From Clostridiales bacterium (GTDB lineage Bacteria > Bacillota > Clostridia > Christensenellales > Aristaeellaceae), in assembly GCA_015056205.1 (NCBI GenBank), contig SVGS01000004.1, positions 79,423 through 143,422 on the forward strand: DNA of 64,000 nt. Direction: 5' to 3'. A program made the position numbers and the translations under genes. Below, piece after piece: positions 53,158 to 60,158 of the stretch. The notes under the pieces were generated by a model. The model was given only the letters and a program-made list of their open reading frames with translations, was not told where the DNA came from and did no database searches. Position 1 is the first letter of the stretch. Every line of letters begins with the position of its first letter.

Positions 53158-53176
53158 CTTTTTTATTGCCGTCCTA

Positions 53177-53205
53177 TTGACTTCCGCCGGGGCCTGTGTT
53201 ATGCT
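53177..53205 (+). promoter_or_regulatory. Promoter of the sigma-like gene
   Basis: TTGACT (53177-53182), 17 bp, TATGCT (53200-53205). The start-site region is covered by TGGTA-N8-TACCA (53207-53224). Confidence 0.7.
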
Positions 53206-53206
53206 T

Positions 53207-53276
53207 TGGTACGTAAAGTTACCAGCAGCGCGGCGGGCGGCATTTTTTTACCAATAAGTGGTGCTTAAAAGTACCA
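53207..53276. promoter_or_regulatory. TGGTA/TACCA operator array
   Basis: Half sites TGGTA/TACCA recur at 53207/53220, 53249/53259 and 53272, with spacings of 5-8 bp, in addition to the copy at 53133-53146 in the XRE promoter. TGGTAC or GTACCA cores are shared. The array matches auto-repression by an XRE dimer binding co-operatively. Confidence 0.6.
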
Positions 53277-53316
53277 CCCGGGCTTTTCCCGCGGGCGCCG
53301 GATGAGGAGGATGCAT

Positions 53317-53733
53317 ATGAAAGCGGTTGATTTCTTCAGAAAAATGAATGAGGTGGAGCGCTGCCTCCATGCGGCGGAGCGGAAGGTGGAGCTCTTTAAA
53401 AGCCTGGCGGAAGGAGGTACCCTGTCCCTGGACGGGGAGATGGTTTCCCGCTCACGGAATGTACACGCGAACGAGGACGCGGTGATCCGCCTGGCGGAAG
53501 CGAAGGACGGCCTCAGAAAACTGAGGGATACCTATTTTTCTCTCGTCGACATGATTACGGACCGGATGACCCGCCTCGAGGATCCCGAGGATGAGAAGCT
53601 TCTGGCCTATCATTACCTGGAGCATACCCCTCTTACCTCCGTGGCGCTCCGGATGCACCGCGGAAAAACCTGGGTTTATCAGCGGCACGGCGTGGCGCTG
53701 GAAAGGCTGGATACGCTCCTGAAGGATCTGTGA
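53317..53733 (+). CDS. Small sigma-70 region-4-like (DUF1492/ArpU-like) protein
   Basis: A 138-residue protein. The first half is a coiled-coil helix (FRKMNEVERCLHAAERKVEL) and the C-terminal 45 residues look like a sigma region 4 helix-turn-helix (LAYHYLEHTPLTSVALRMHR, GKTWVYQRHGVALERL). This arrangement is seen in phage late-gene regulators. ATG at 53317 is six bases after AGGAGG; the ATG at 53302 is in frame but lies upstream of that ribosome site. Its promoter carries XRE-type operators, so the pair may be a regulatory remnant of a phage or a domesticated switch. Its target is unknown. Confidence 0.65.
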   Translation: MKAVDFFRKMNEVERCLHAAERKVELFKSLAEGGTLSLDGEMVSRSRNVHANEDAVIRLAEAKDGLRKLRDTYFSLVDMITDRMTRLEDPEDEKLLAYHYLEHTPLTSVALRMHRGKTWVYQRHGVALERLDTLLKDL

Positions 53734-53747
53734 TCTTTCGCAGCCCC

Positions 53748-53776
53748 TTCCGCTGCGGCCGGAATTGTGCTATGAT
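53748..53776 (+). promoter_or_regulatory. Possible promoter of the PRPP synthetase gene
   Basis: TTCCGC (53748-53753), 17 bp, TATGAT (53771-53776), 62 bp before the ATG. Confidence 0.45.
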
Positions 53777-53837
53777 AGCAGCACAGCAGATCTGAACAGG
53801 GGAATTTCCGGAATCCATCAGGAAGGGGAGAAGTGCA

Positions 53838-54938
53838 ATGCCTGCCCGTGAAAATACGTTAAGCCTGATTGCGCTGGAATCGGCTGCCCGGATGGGGGAG
53901 AAGATCAGCCGGATTCTGTCGGAGTGGCGCGAAGAGGAATCCTTTCTGATTCCCGTGGAATGTCCGCGCTTTTCAAGCGGGGAAGGAAAATGCATCATCG
54001 GGGAGTCGGTCCGGGACCGGGATCTGTATATTCTGGTGGATGTGTGCAACTCCTCCCTGACGTATAAGATGGACGGCGGCCTCAACCGGATGTCTCCGGA
54101 TGATCATTACCAGGATCTGAAGCGCGTGATCGCCGCCTGCAACGGGAAGGCGGGGCGGATCACGGTGATCATGCCCTTCCTGTATGAAGGCCGGCAGCAC
54201 AGAAAGACGATGCGGGAATCGCTGGACTGCGCCGTGATGCTGCGGGAGCTGGAGCAGATGGGGGTTCACAGCCTCCTGACCTTTGATGCCCATGATCCCC
54301 GGATGCAGAACGTGACCCCCCTGACGAGCCTGGAAAACGTGTCGCCCTCCCTGCAGTTCACCCAGGCCCTCCTGACGGAATACGAGGATCTGAAGATCGA
54401 CAGCGAACACATGATGTTCATCGCGCCGGATGAAGGGGCGACCGGCCGCGTCGTGTTCATGGCCTCCCTCTTCGGCATCAATATCGGCATGTTCTATAAG
54501 CGGCGGGACTATACGCGCATCGTGGACGGTTCGAATCCGGTGATTGCCCATGACTTCTGCGGCTCCTCCGTTGCCGGCAAGGACGTGATTGTGGTCGACG
54601 ATATGATCGCCTCGGGCGGCAGCATGCTGGATACGGCCCGCCAGCTTAAGGAAATGGGCGCCGGGCGGGTGTTCATTTTCTCCACCTTCGGCCTGTTTAC
54701 GAGCGGGCTGGATAAATTCGACAGGGCTTATGAAAACGGCTGGTTTGACCGGATTTTTACGACCAACCTGATCTGGCAGAAGCCGGCCCTGAAGGACCGG
54801 CCCTGGTACTTTTCGGTGAACATGGACCGGTATATCGCCGTCCTGATCGACGCGATGAACCGGGGCAGTTCGATCGAGAAACTGACCCAGCCCGCGGCGC
54901 AGATCCGGGAAATGCTGGATCTGTACAGAAACAGGTAA
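53838..54938 (+). CDS. prs: Ribose-phosphate pyrophosphokinase (PRPP synthetase)
   Basis: A 366-residue enzyme making PRPP from ribose 5-phosphate and ATP. The PRPP loop DVIVVDDMIASGGSMLDTA is intact, as are YKRRDYTR (catalytic flexible loop area) and FDAHDPRMQ. It is about 45 residues longer than the usual 310-320, with an N-terminal extension (MPARENTLSLIALESAARM) and an altered allosteric region, which marks it as the divergent Prs type found in some Clostridia. AAGGGGAG precedes the ATG. The stop codon falls inside the first unit of an 18 bp tandem repeat. Confidence 0.88.
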   Translation: MPARENTLSLIALESAARMGEKISRILSEWREEESFLIPVECPRFSSGEGKCIIGESVRDRDLYILVDVCNSSLTYKMDGGLNRMSPDDHYQDLKRVIAACNGKAGRITVIMPFLYEGRQHRKTMRESLDCAVMLRELEQMGVHSLLTFDAHDPRMQNVTPLTSLENVSPSLQFTQALLTEYEDLKIDSEHMMFIAPDEGATGRVVFMASLFGINIGMFYKRRDYTRIVDGSNPVIAHDFCGSSVAGKDVIVVDDMIASGGSMLDTARQLKEMGAGRVFIFSTFGLFTSGLDKFDRAYENGWFDRIFTTNLIWQKPALKDRPWYFSVNMDRYIAVLIDAMNRGSSIEKLTQPAAQIREMLDLYRNR

Positions 54939-54981
54939 ACCCGGAGGAACAGGTAAATCCGGAGAAACAGGTAAACCCAAA
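54928..54981 (+). repeat. Three 18 bp tandem repeats spanning the prs stop codon
   Basis: GAAACAGGTAAACCCGGA, GGAACAGGTAAATCCGGA and GAAACAGGTAAACCCAAA follow one another. Each contains an in-frame AACAGGTAA (Asn-Arg-stop), so the last codons and stop of prs are repeated three times. Confidence 0.85.
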
Positions 54982-55027
54982 GGGACGGTTCCCCGGCACT
55001 TTCGTGTCCGTGGAACCGTCCCTTTTT
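54979..55027 (+). terminator. Terminator hairpin related to the RAYT repeat
   Basis: AAAGGGACGGTTCC and GGAACCGTCCCTTT form a 14 bp perfect stem around a 19-base loop and end in TTTTT. The GGGACGGTTC core is shared with the RAYT palindromes at 56011-60095. Confidence 0.85.
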
Positions 55028-55103
55028 GAATGCTTTGTGCGTCCGGCGGCTGACTGCCGGTGAATCCGGCTGCTTCCGCTGGCTGACTGCCGGAAACCCG
55101 GAT

Positions 55104-55562
55104 TTACTTTTTCTCCGGATCTTCGGGCATTACATGAATGGTGGGAGTCTCCGCATCGCCTTCCGTGTCCTTCTGCCCGTCGGTCTCCTCTTCGGTCTCT
55201 TCTTCGGTCTCCTCTTCGTTCTCCTTTCCGATGGGACAGCTTTCCGGATCATCCGCGATCATGGCGTCCCAGGCCTTCTTCATTTCCTCCCGGACTGTCC
55301 GGACCATCGTATCCGCGGTTTCCGCCACGGTATTCGCGGCGTCCTTTACGGTCTTTCCCACGTCCACTTCCTTCCCGGCGTCGTTCTCCAGGTGGACGCT
55401 GCACCCCAGAAGCGGCGCGGCGACCATCCCGAGAAGGCTCAGCCTGGGAGCGGCGAGCAGCCCCGGCAGAGCGAAAATCCCGGGCACATTCACGATCTCT
55501 TTGCCGTCCCGTTCAACCTTTACGCGGTATCCGGTTACTTCCTCAAAAAAGCTCTTTGCCAT
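55104..55562 (-). CDS. DUF4342-like protein with acidic tail
   Basis: A 152-residue protein. The first 60 residues (RVKVERDGKEIVNVPGIFAL, PGLLAAPRLSLLGMVAAPLL, GCSVHLEN) match the short two-strand/hydrophobic-hairpin DUF4342 domain. A helical middle (GKTVKDAANTVAETADTMVR) and a highly acidic tail with repeated EETE follow. AAGGAGG lies eight bases before ATG 55562. It is a lone gene, converging with the prs terminator. Function unknown; the hydrophobic hairpin may touch membranes. Confidence 0.65.
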   Translation of the reverse strand: MAKSFFEEVTGYRVKVERDGKEIVNVPGIFALPGLLAAPRLSLLGMVAAPLLGCSVHLENDAGKEVDVGKTVKDAANTVAETADTMVRTVREEMKKAWDAMIADDPESCPIGKENEEETEEETEEETDGQKDTEGDAETPTIHVMPEDPEKK

Positions 55563-55794
55563 GTTTTTTTCCTCCTTTTTCAGCATGGTTTCCGCTTTAC
55601 GGACGTTCTTCCGGTCATCCTCTGACCGTGAATCAAGCATACCATCCGGAAAAGGAAAAATACAGTGTCAGAAAAGAAAAATACGAATCTGTATTTTTCC
55701 GGTGCCATCGTTCCATCCGCTGCGTATATCCTTGTGGACGAACGTTATACGGTTTTGATACAGGGAGAGCTGAAACAGAAAAGGAGGATCAACC

Positions 55795-56013
55795 ATGAGC
55801 AGCAAGGAACTGAAAGCAAAGGAAACCCTGAATGAGAATGCCGCGGAGCTGGATCCGGAGGATCTGGATCAGGTCACCGGCGGTTCGGCTCTGGATCCTT
55901 TGGACGGCGTTGTGCAGGTGAAGGGCGGAGTCCCGGGCACCGGCAGCGATCAGGGGCGTATTGCCAGGCTCCACGGAATCGGCAGGGCTTTGAACAGAGG
56001 CGGCAACGCGTGA
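55795..56013 (+). CDS. Small peptide with double-glycine leader (bacteriocin/RiPP-precursor-like)
   Basis: A 72-residue peptide. Residues 1-30 look like a GG-type leader: acidic, with ELDPEDLDQVTGG (leucine/valine spaced as in ELxxxELxxVxGG) and cleavage expected after the GG near residue 30. The core (SALDPLDGVVQVKGGVPGTG and then SDQGRIARLHGIGRALNRGG) is glycine-rich with a basic, amphipathic end and no cysteines. AGGAGG lies seven bases before the ATG. Its stop TGA is the first three bases of the RAYT repeat. No C39 peptidase-ABC transporter or modifying enzyme is adjacent, so export and activity are unproven. Confidence 0.6.
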   Translation: MSSKELKAKETLNENAAELDPEDLDQVTGGSALDPLDGVVQVKGGVPGTGSDQGRIARLHGIGRALNRGGNA

Positions 56014-56058
56014 GTCAGGGGTGAGTCAGGGGGACGGTTCTCATTGACTCATTCTCAC
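56011..56058. repeat. RAYT palindrome copy A
   Basis: TGAGTCAGGG is followed by GTGAGTCAGG, GGGACGGTTC and TCATTGACTCA. The first TGA is the stop of the peptide gene. TGAGTCA and TGACTCA are the inverted ends. Confidence 0.9.
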
Positions 56059-56072
56059 CGGCCTTTTCTTCG

Positions 56073-56107
56073 AAACGGCGGGACGGTTTTTTCCGTTCCG
56101 TTTTTTT
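56073..56107 (+). terminator. Terminator after the peptide gene
   Basis: AAACGG pairs with CCGTTT, with an inner ACGG/CCGT stem and T-rich loop, ending in seven T. The stem is bulged. Confidence 0.55.
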
Positions 56108-56156
56108 ATTGCTCTGTTTTCGCAGAAATAGCGGGGGCTAAAATGCGGATTCGGTA

Positions 56157-56185
56157 TTGGTAAAACAGGGGAGATAACGTATAAT
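56157..56185 (+). promoter_or_regulatory. Promoter of the flotillin-like gene
   Basis: TTGGTA (56157-56162), 17 bp, TATAAT (56180-56185), 48 bp before the ATG. Confidence 0.65.
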
Positions 56186-56232
56186 AGAGACAGATGGAAA
56201 TAACAGGACAAATGACAGAAGGAGGCAGAAAG

Positions 56233-57636
56233 ATGGAAGACGTTCTGAAGTTTCTTCAGCAGTACTGGTACTGGATTCTCCTTGGACTCGTGGGGCTGAT
56301 TATCCTGATCAAGTTTATCCCCCGCTACAAGATCGCGCCCCCGGATACGGCGCTGATCATCTCGGGCCTGCTGCGCCGGAACTATAAGGTGCGGAACGCG
56401 GACGGAACCGTATCCACCAAGAAGTTCGGCTACCGCATCGTCCGGGGCGGCGCCACCTTCTTCATTCCCGCCGTGGAGCGGATTGATCAGCTGGACATGT
56501 GCCTGACCCAGGTGGACATCAAGACGGCCCAGCCTGTTCCTACAAAGGAATATATCTCCGTGCTGGTGGACGCGGTGGCCAACATCAAGATCGGGTCGGA
56601 TGATCTGTCCATTGCCACGGCCGCGGAGCAGCTTCTGCATTACAACTCGGACCAGATTAAGGCGCTGGCCAAGGATGTACTGGAAGGAAACATGCGCGAG
56701 ATCATCGGCCAGATGACCATCGCGGAACTGGTGCAGAACCGGGATAAGTTCGCACAGGAGTCGATCAAGGCGGCCATGAGCGACATGAGCAATATGGGCC
56801 TGGAAATCATTAACCTGACCATCCAGAATTTCTCGGACAAGGATGGCGCTGTCATCGACACCATGGCGGCCCGAAATGTCGCCGAAAAGGAACAGGACAA
56901 GCGGATTGCGGAAGCGGCCGCGGAGAAGGAATCCAAATTCGCGGAAATGCAGGCCGAGGCGGAAATCGCCCGCCAGAACCGCGACCTGGAGGTTCAGAAG
57001 GCCGCCTTCAAGCAGGAGACGGAAGAAGCCCGCGCCAAGGCGGAAATGGCCTACCGGATCGAGCAGGAACGGATCAACAAGATTTTTGCCACGGAGCACG
57101 CCGCCGCGGAAATGACCCGGCTGGAAAAGGAAACAGAGCTGAAGCGCCAGGCGGTTGAGATTGAGCGTGAAAGGCTGAACGTGGAAGTCCGCGAAAAGGC
57201 GCAGGCGGAGAAGGACCGGGCAATCGCCGAGGCGGAAGCGGAAAAGTACCGCCGTCAGGCGGAGGCGGACGCGGCGCTTTACGCGGCGCAGAAAGAGGCG
57301 GAGGCCATCCGGATGAAGGGAGAGGCGGAAGCCGAAGCCATGCGGATGAAGGCGGAGGCCATGCAGCTCTACGGTCAGGCCGCCATGATGGAAATGGTAA
57401 CGGACAAGCTGCCGGATATTGCCCGCGCGGTTTCCGAACCCCTGAGCAAGACGGAAAAGATCATTCTCTTCGGCGAAGGCGGAGCGACATCCATGGCCCG
57501 GGATACGGCCGGCACCATGCTGCAGACCTTTGAGGCGGTGAAGGACGCGGTCGGCCTGGACATTCCCCAGGCGATCCGGGACGTAACCACCGGTGGCCTG
57601 GTCGGCAAAACGAGTCAGGGGGACGGTTCTCATTGA
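56233..57636 (+). CDS. floA: Flotillin-like SPFH protein
   Basis: A 467-residue membrane scaffold protein. A single N-terminal helix (WYWILLGLVGLIILIKFIP) anchors it; the SPFH/band-7 domain spans about 40-190 (ADGTVSTKKFGYRIVRGGAT to VQNRDKFAQESIKAAMSDMS), and a long Ala/Glu-rich coiled coil with EAEA-type repeats runs to about 380. This is the YuaG/FloT-like architecture that forms lipid microdomains. AAGGAGG lies seven bases before ATG 56233. The last nine residues, KTSQGDGSH, come partly from the RAYT repeat and are not part of the family. The floA symbol is by similarity of architecture only. Confidence 0.88.
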   Translation: MEDVLKFLQQYWYWILLGLVGLIILIKFIPRYKIAPPDTALIISGLLRRNYKVRNADGTVSTKKFGYRIVRGGATFFIPAVERIDQLDMCLTQVDIKTAQPVPTKEYISVLVDAVANIKIGSDDLSIATAAEQLLHYNSDQIKALAKDVLEGNMREIIGQMTIAELVQNRDKFAQESIKAAMSDMSNMGLEIINLTIQNFSDKDGAVIDTMAARNVAEKEQDKRIAEAAAEKESKFAEMQAEAEIARQNRDLEVQKAAFKQETEEARAKAEMAYRIEQERINKIFATEHAAAEMTRLEKETELKRQAVEIERERLNVEVREKAQAEKDRAIAEAEAEKYRRQAEADAALYAAQKEAEAIRMKGEAEAEAMRMKAEAMQLYGQAAMMEMVTDKLPDIARAVSEPLSKTEKIILFGEGGATSMARDTAGTMLQTFEAVKDAVGLDIPQAIRDVTTGGLVGKTSQGDGSH

Positions 57637-57645
57637 CTCATTTTT
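57612..57645. repeat. RAYT palindrome copy B
   Basis: GAGTCAGGGGGACGGTTCTC followed by ATTGACTCATTTTT. It encodes the SQGDGSH end and stop of the flotillin. Confidence 0.9.
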
Positions 57646-57939
57646 CGCTGATTTTGATCCGTGCTGTCTTTCCGTTTCCCGCTGTCCGTTCATTTTGCTG
57701 ATCCTTTCCTGTAATTTCCTGCAGGGGATCAATTGACCGGCATTTTACGGTTCTTTCCTGCGGCCGTGCTTTTACCATAGGGGTTGCGAAGGAGCTCAGG
57801 CACAGAAGACCGCGGGCATCCGGTTTGCGGAAAGCAGAAAGCCGCTCTGAGCATTGCAGAGCGGCTGTTTTCATCTATACGGATGAGTGATCCGCTGTTC
57901 TGACAGAACGGTCTACATTACTCTTTTGGAGGAATTGGC
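57637..57939. other. 303 bp intergenic region
   Basis: No gene is seen. It holds the end of repeat B (57645), a stretch without clear signals, and a terminator-like hairpin at 57840-57870 (AGCCGCTCTG with its complement, then GTTTTC). No good promoter for the next gene was found. Confidence 0.65.
57840..57870 (+). terminator. Intrinsic terminator upstream of the GNAT gene
   Basis: A perfect 10 bp stem, AGCCGCTCTG and CAGAGCGGCT, around loop AGCATTG, followed by GTTTTC. Confidence 0.7.
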
Positions 57940-58437
57940 ATGCAGAAAAACCGGGAGCTGATCATCCGAAAAGCAGAGAGGGATGATGTCCTGCAGATCG
58001 CGGACATTCTTGTTGAAGACTGGAAAAAAGCGTACAGCGGGATCATCGACAGCGATTATCTTGATTCCCTGAGCGTGGAGGAACGGTATCAGAGGGAATT
58101 GCAGAGATACCGGATTTATACGGTGGCAGCGGAAGGGAAGGAGATCCTGGGCTTCGTGTGGAATGAGATGTCCGACGGTGAAACGGCGGACTGTGAAATC
58201 ATTGCGCTGTATGTCCGGTTTGCTTTGAGAAAAAGCGGAATCGGAAAAGCGCTGTTCCGGCATTCGGCCAATACCTTCCGGGCTGCGGGCAGGAAGAAAA
58301 TGATCGTATGGTGCCTCAGGGAGAATGATGAAGCCCGAAAATTCTATGAAAAAATGGGCGGAAAAACAGGCCCAGCCGGTACGCATCCATGGGGAAACCG
58401 GAATTATGATATGGTATCCTATCTCTATCAGCTGTGA
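57940..58437 (+). CDS. GNAT-family N-acetyltransferase
   Basis: A 165-residue acetyltransferase. The N-terminal strand IIRKAERDDVLQIADI, the acetyl-CoA P-loop region (LRKSGIGKALFRHSANTFRA, with an R/Q-x-x-G-x-G/A-like KSGIGKA) and the CLRENDEARKFYEKMGGK end are typical. TTGGAGG is seven bases before the ATG. Its stop precedes the next start by 26 bases, so the two genes may be co-transcribed. Substrate unknown. Confidence 0.88.
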   Translation: MQKNRELIIRKAERDDVLQIADILVEDWKKAYSGIIDSDYLDSLSVEERYQRELQRYRIYTVAAEGKEILGFVWNEMSDGETADCEIIALYVRFALRKSGIGKALFRHSANTFRAAGRKKMIVWCLRENDEARKFYEKMGGKTGPAGTHPWGNRNYDMVSYLYQL

Positions 58438-58463
58438 ACCGAAGTGACATATTGGAGAAGGAC

Positions 58464-59222
58464 ATGATTGATTATCAGGTAACAATCAACGGGATCCGCG
58501 TTGACGCATCCTACAGTGAGCGGGCCGTCAGGGAAATCTTTCTGCCGCTGCTCAAAAAACTGGCGGAGATCCGGAAGGAAAAGGGCCGGCGCATTCTTGT
58601 CATGCTGGCTGCGCCGCCGGGCGCCGGGAAAAGCACGCTGCTCAGCTTTCTGGAGCATCTCACGCATGAATACGATGCTCTGCCCGCCATCCGGATAATC
58701 GGAATGGACGGCTTTCACAGACGGCAGGAGTATCTTGTCAGCCATACCGTCCTACGGGACGGCACAGAGATTCCCATGGTGAAAATCAAAGGCGCTCCGG
58801 TTACTTTTGATCTGGAACGGCTGACGGAAAGCATCCGAAGGGTGGCGGCCGGCGAAGTGTGCGGGTGGCCGGTATATGACAGGCTTCTCCATAATCCGAC
58901 AGAAAATGCCCTGACCGTCAGCGGAGAAATCGTGATTCTGGAAGGAAACTATCTGCTGCTGAATGAGGCGGGCTGGAGTGAGCTGAGAAACTATGCCGAT
59001 TATACGATCTCGGTCGCCGCGGAAGAAGATTTTCTCCGGGAGCGGCTGATTGACAGAAGAATCAAAACAGGCGTCAGTCCGGAAGCTGCCGCCCGGTTTG
59101 TTGATTTCAGCGATATGCCGAATGTCCGCCTGTGCCTGCGGAAAACGGCGGAAGCGGATCTGACACTCCGCCTGGATTCTGCCGGAGACTACCAAATGAG
59201 TCAAGGGGACGGTTCTCACTGA
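58464..59222 (+). CDS. P-loop kinase of the uridine-kinase/PRK-like group
   Basis: A 252-residue kinase. Walker A is APPGAGKSTL near residue 50; MDGFHRRQEYL and WPVYDR with GEIVILEGNYLLLNE resemble the PRK/uridine-kinase fold and the nucleoside/fructose-kinase (FrcK-like) family. RLIDRRIKTG is a lid-like segment. ATG 58464 has GGAGAAGG close upstream; a GTG at 58434 is the alternative. The final residues SQGDGSH are contributed by the RAYT repeat, so the native C-terminus is altered. The substrate (a sugar or nucleoside) is not determined. Confidence 0.8.
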   Translation: MIDYQVTINGIRVDASYSERAVREIFLPLLKKLAEIRKEKGRRILVMLAAPPGAGKSTLLSFLEHLTHEYDALPAIRIIGMDGFHRRQEYLVSHTVLRDGTEIPMVKIKGAPVTFDLERLTESIRRVAAGEVCGWPVYDRLLHNPTENALTVSGEIVILEGNYLLLNEAGWSELRNYADYTISVAAEEDFLRERLIDRRIKTGVSPEAAARFVDFSDMPNVRLCLRKTAEADLTLRLDSAGDYQMSQGDGSH

Positions 59223-59233
59223 CTCATTTTTGC
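59196..59233. repeat. RAYT palindrome copy C
   Basis: ATGAGTCAAGGGGACGGTTC followed by TCACTGACTCATTTTT. It encodes the end SQGDGSH and stop of the kinase on the plus strand and the stop TGA of the transposase on the minus strand. Confidence 0.9.
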
Positions 59234-59988
59234 GGCTTTTTCATCTGTCCGGAGACCCGCTGAACAATATTCCGGTTAATCCCTGTCAGCCGTTCAATCT
59301 GCCGGATGGTCAATCCTTTTGTCCGAAGCTTGATTAATGCGGCATTCCTGAGGTTCCTGTCCAGATTCTGAAGCTCTGTTCCGCTCCGGATCCCCAGCTC
59401 TTTCTGGATAACGGATTTTGCCCATTCATCATTATGCGGCGCTTCCCGGAATTCCAGACACTCATCGTCGTTTTCGAGACAGAGAAAAGTCTGGTATTGC
59501 ATTGTGTTCTTCAGCTGCTTTTGAAACAGATCCAGCTCCATAAACTGGGGCGGATTCTCAAACAGGTGATAACTGCTCCAGCGGTATTCTGAAGCCGGGC
59601 AGATGCCGGCCTTTTCCGGATTCCGGAGAATATATCGAAATACCGTGAACAGGTATTTTTCATCCTCGACCGGCTCGCTTTTAAACCTGTCCTGAAACAG
59701 ATGGCCGGTTCGTTCATATTTCCAGTTGAACCAGCCTGCGTAATTGACATTACTTTTTTTCATGAAAAGAACGATCTGTTCTTTTTCTCCATGAACCAAC
59801 AGATGGACATGATTCTCCATCAGACAATATGCGCAGATGCGTACTCCGGTTTCCATGCTGTATTTTTCCAGCATTGTGAGGTAGTACTGATAATCAGAGT
59901 CTTCTTCAAAGAGCAGCTGGCGTCCGATTCCTCTGATGATGATATGCATATATCCCGTGCTGCTCATGCGGCGTGCTTGCCTTGGCAT
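59224..59988 (-). CDS. REP-associated tyrosine transposase (RAYT, Y1/HUH family)
   Basis: A 254-residue single-strand transposase. The HUH motif is MENHVHLLVHG (His60 and His62) and the nucleophile is Tyr83 in NVNYAGWFNWKYERTGHLFQ. The RAYT hallmark FKSEPVEDE and YRWSSYH with RNPEKAGICP are present. A C-terminal helix-turn-helix (GLTIRQIERLTGINRNIVQR) is unusual in length for the group. ATG 59988 is preferred: GGGAGG lies about ten bases before it, and upstream residues in frame are unlike the family. Its stop lies inside repeat C. Confidence 0.92.
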   Translation of the reverse strand: MPRQARRMSSTGYMHIIIRGIGRQLLFEEDSDYQYYLTMLEKYSMETGVRICAYCLMENHVHLLVHGEKEQIVLFMKKSNVNYAGWFNWKYERTGHLFQDRFKSEPVEDEKYLFTVFRYILRNPEKAGICPASEYRWSSYHLFENPPQFMELDLFQKQLKNTMQYQTFLCLENDDECLEFREAPHNDEWAKSVIQKELGIRSGTELQNLDRNLRNAALIKLRTKGLTIRQIERLTGINRNIVQRVSGQMKKPQK

Positions 59989-60045
59989 ATCCGGATTTCC
60001 TCCCTGATGCATGAAGATTGATGCCATGATTATAGCATATCGCTC

Positions 60046-60095
60046 AAAAATGAGTCAATGAGAACCGTCCCCGTGACTCCCCGTGACTCACTTGA
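60046..60095. repeat. RAYT palindrome copy D (inverted)
   Basis: On the minus strand it reads AAGTGAGTCACGGGGAGTCA, then CGGGGACGGTTCTCATTGAC and TCATTTTT. It has the doubled TGAGTCA start seen in copy A. Confidence 0.88.
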
Positions 60096-60158
60096 TTTTT
60101 TCGGTTTTTTTCCTTAGAATTAAACGGGTTTTATAAATTTCATATACAGGAGGAATCT

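Larger units (their letters stand above)
59196..60095 (-). mobile_element. RAYT transposase gene bracketed by inverted palindromic repeats
   Basis: Copies C (59196-59233) and D (60046-60095) of the same palindrome lie in inverted orientation either side of the transposase gene, like the REP pairs that accompany RAYT genes in other bacteria. Each carries GGGGACGGTTCTCA and TGACTCATTTTT ends. The left copy also forms the kinase stop codon. Confidence 0.8.

Noticed and set aside
55026..55625. 199-residue frame opposite the DUF4342 gene
   Set aside because: It is the complement of a gene with a good start and domain; the Ser/Phe-rich product arises from the acidic repeats.
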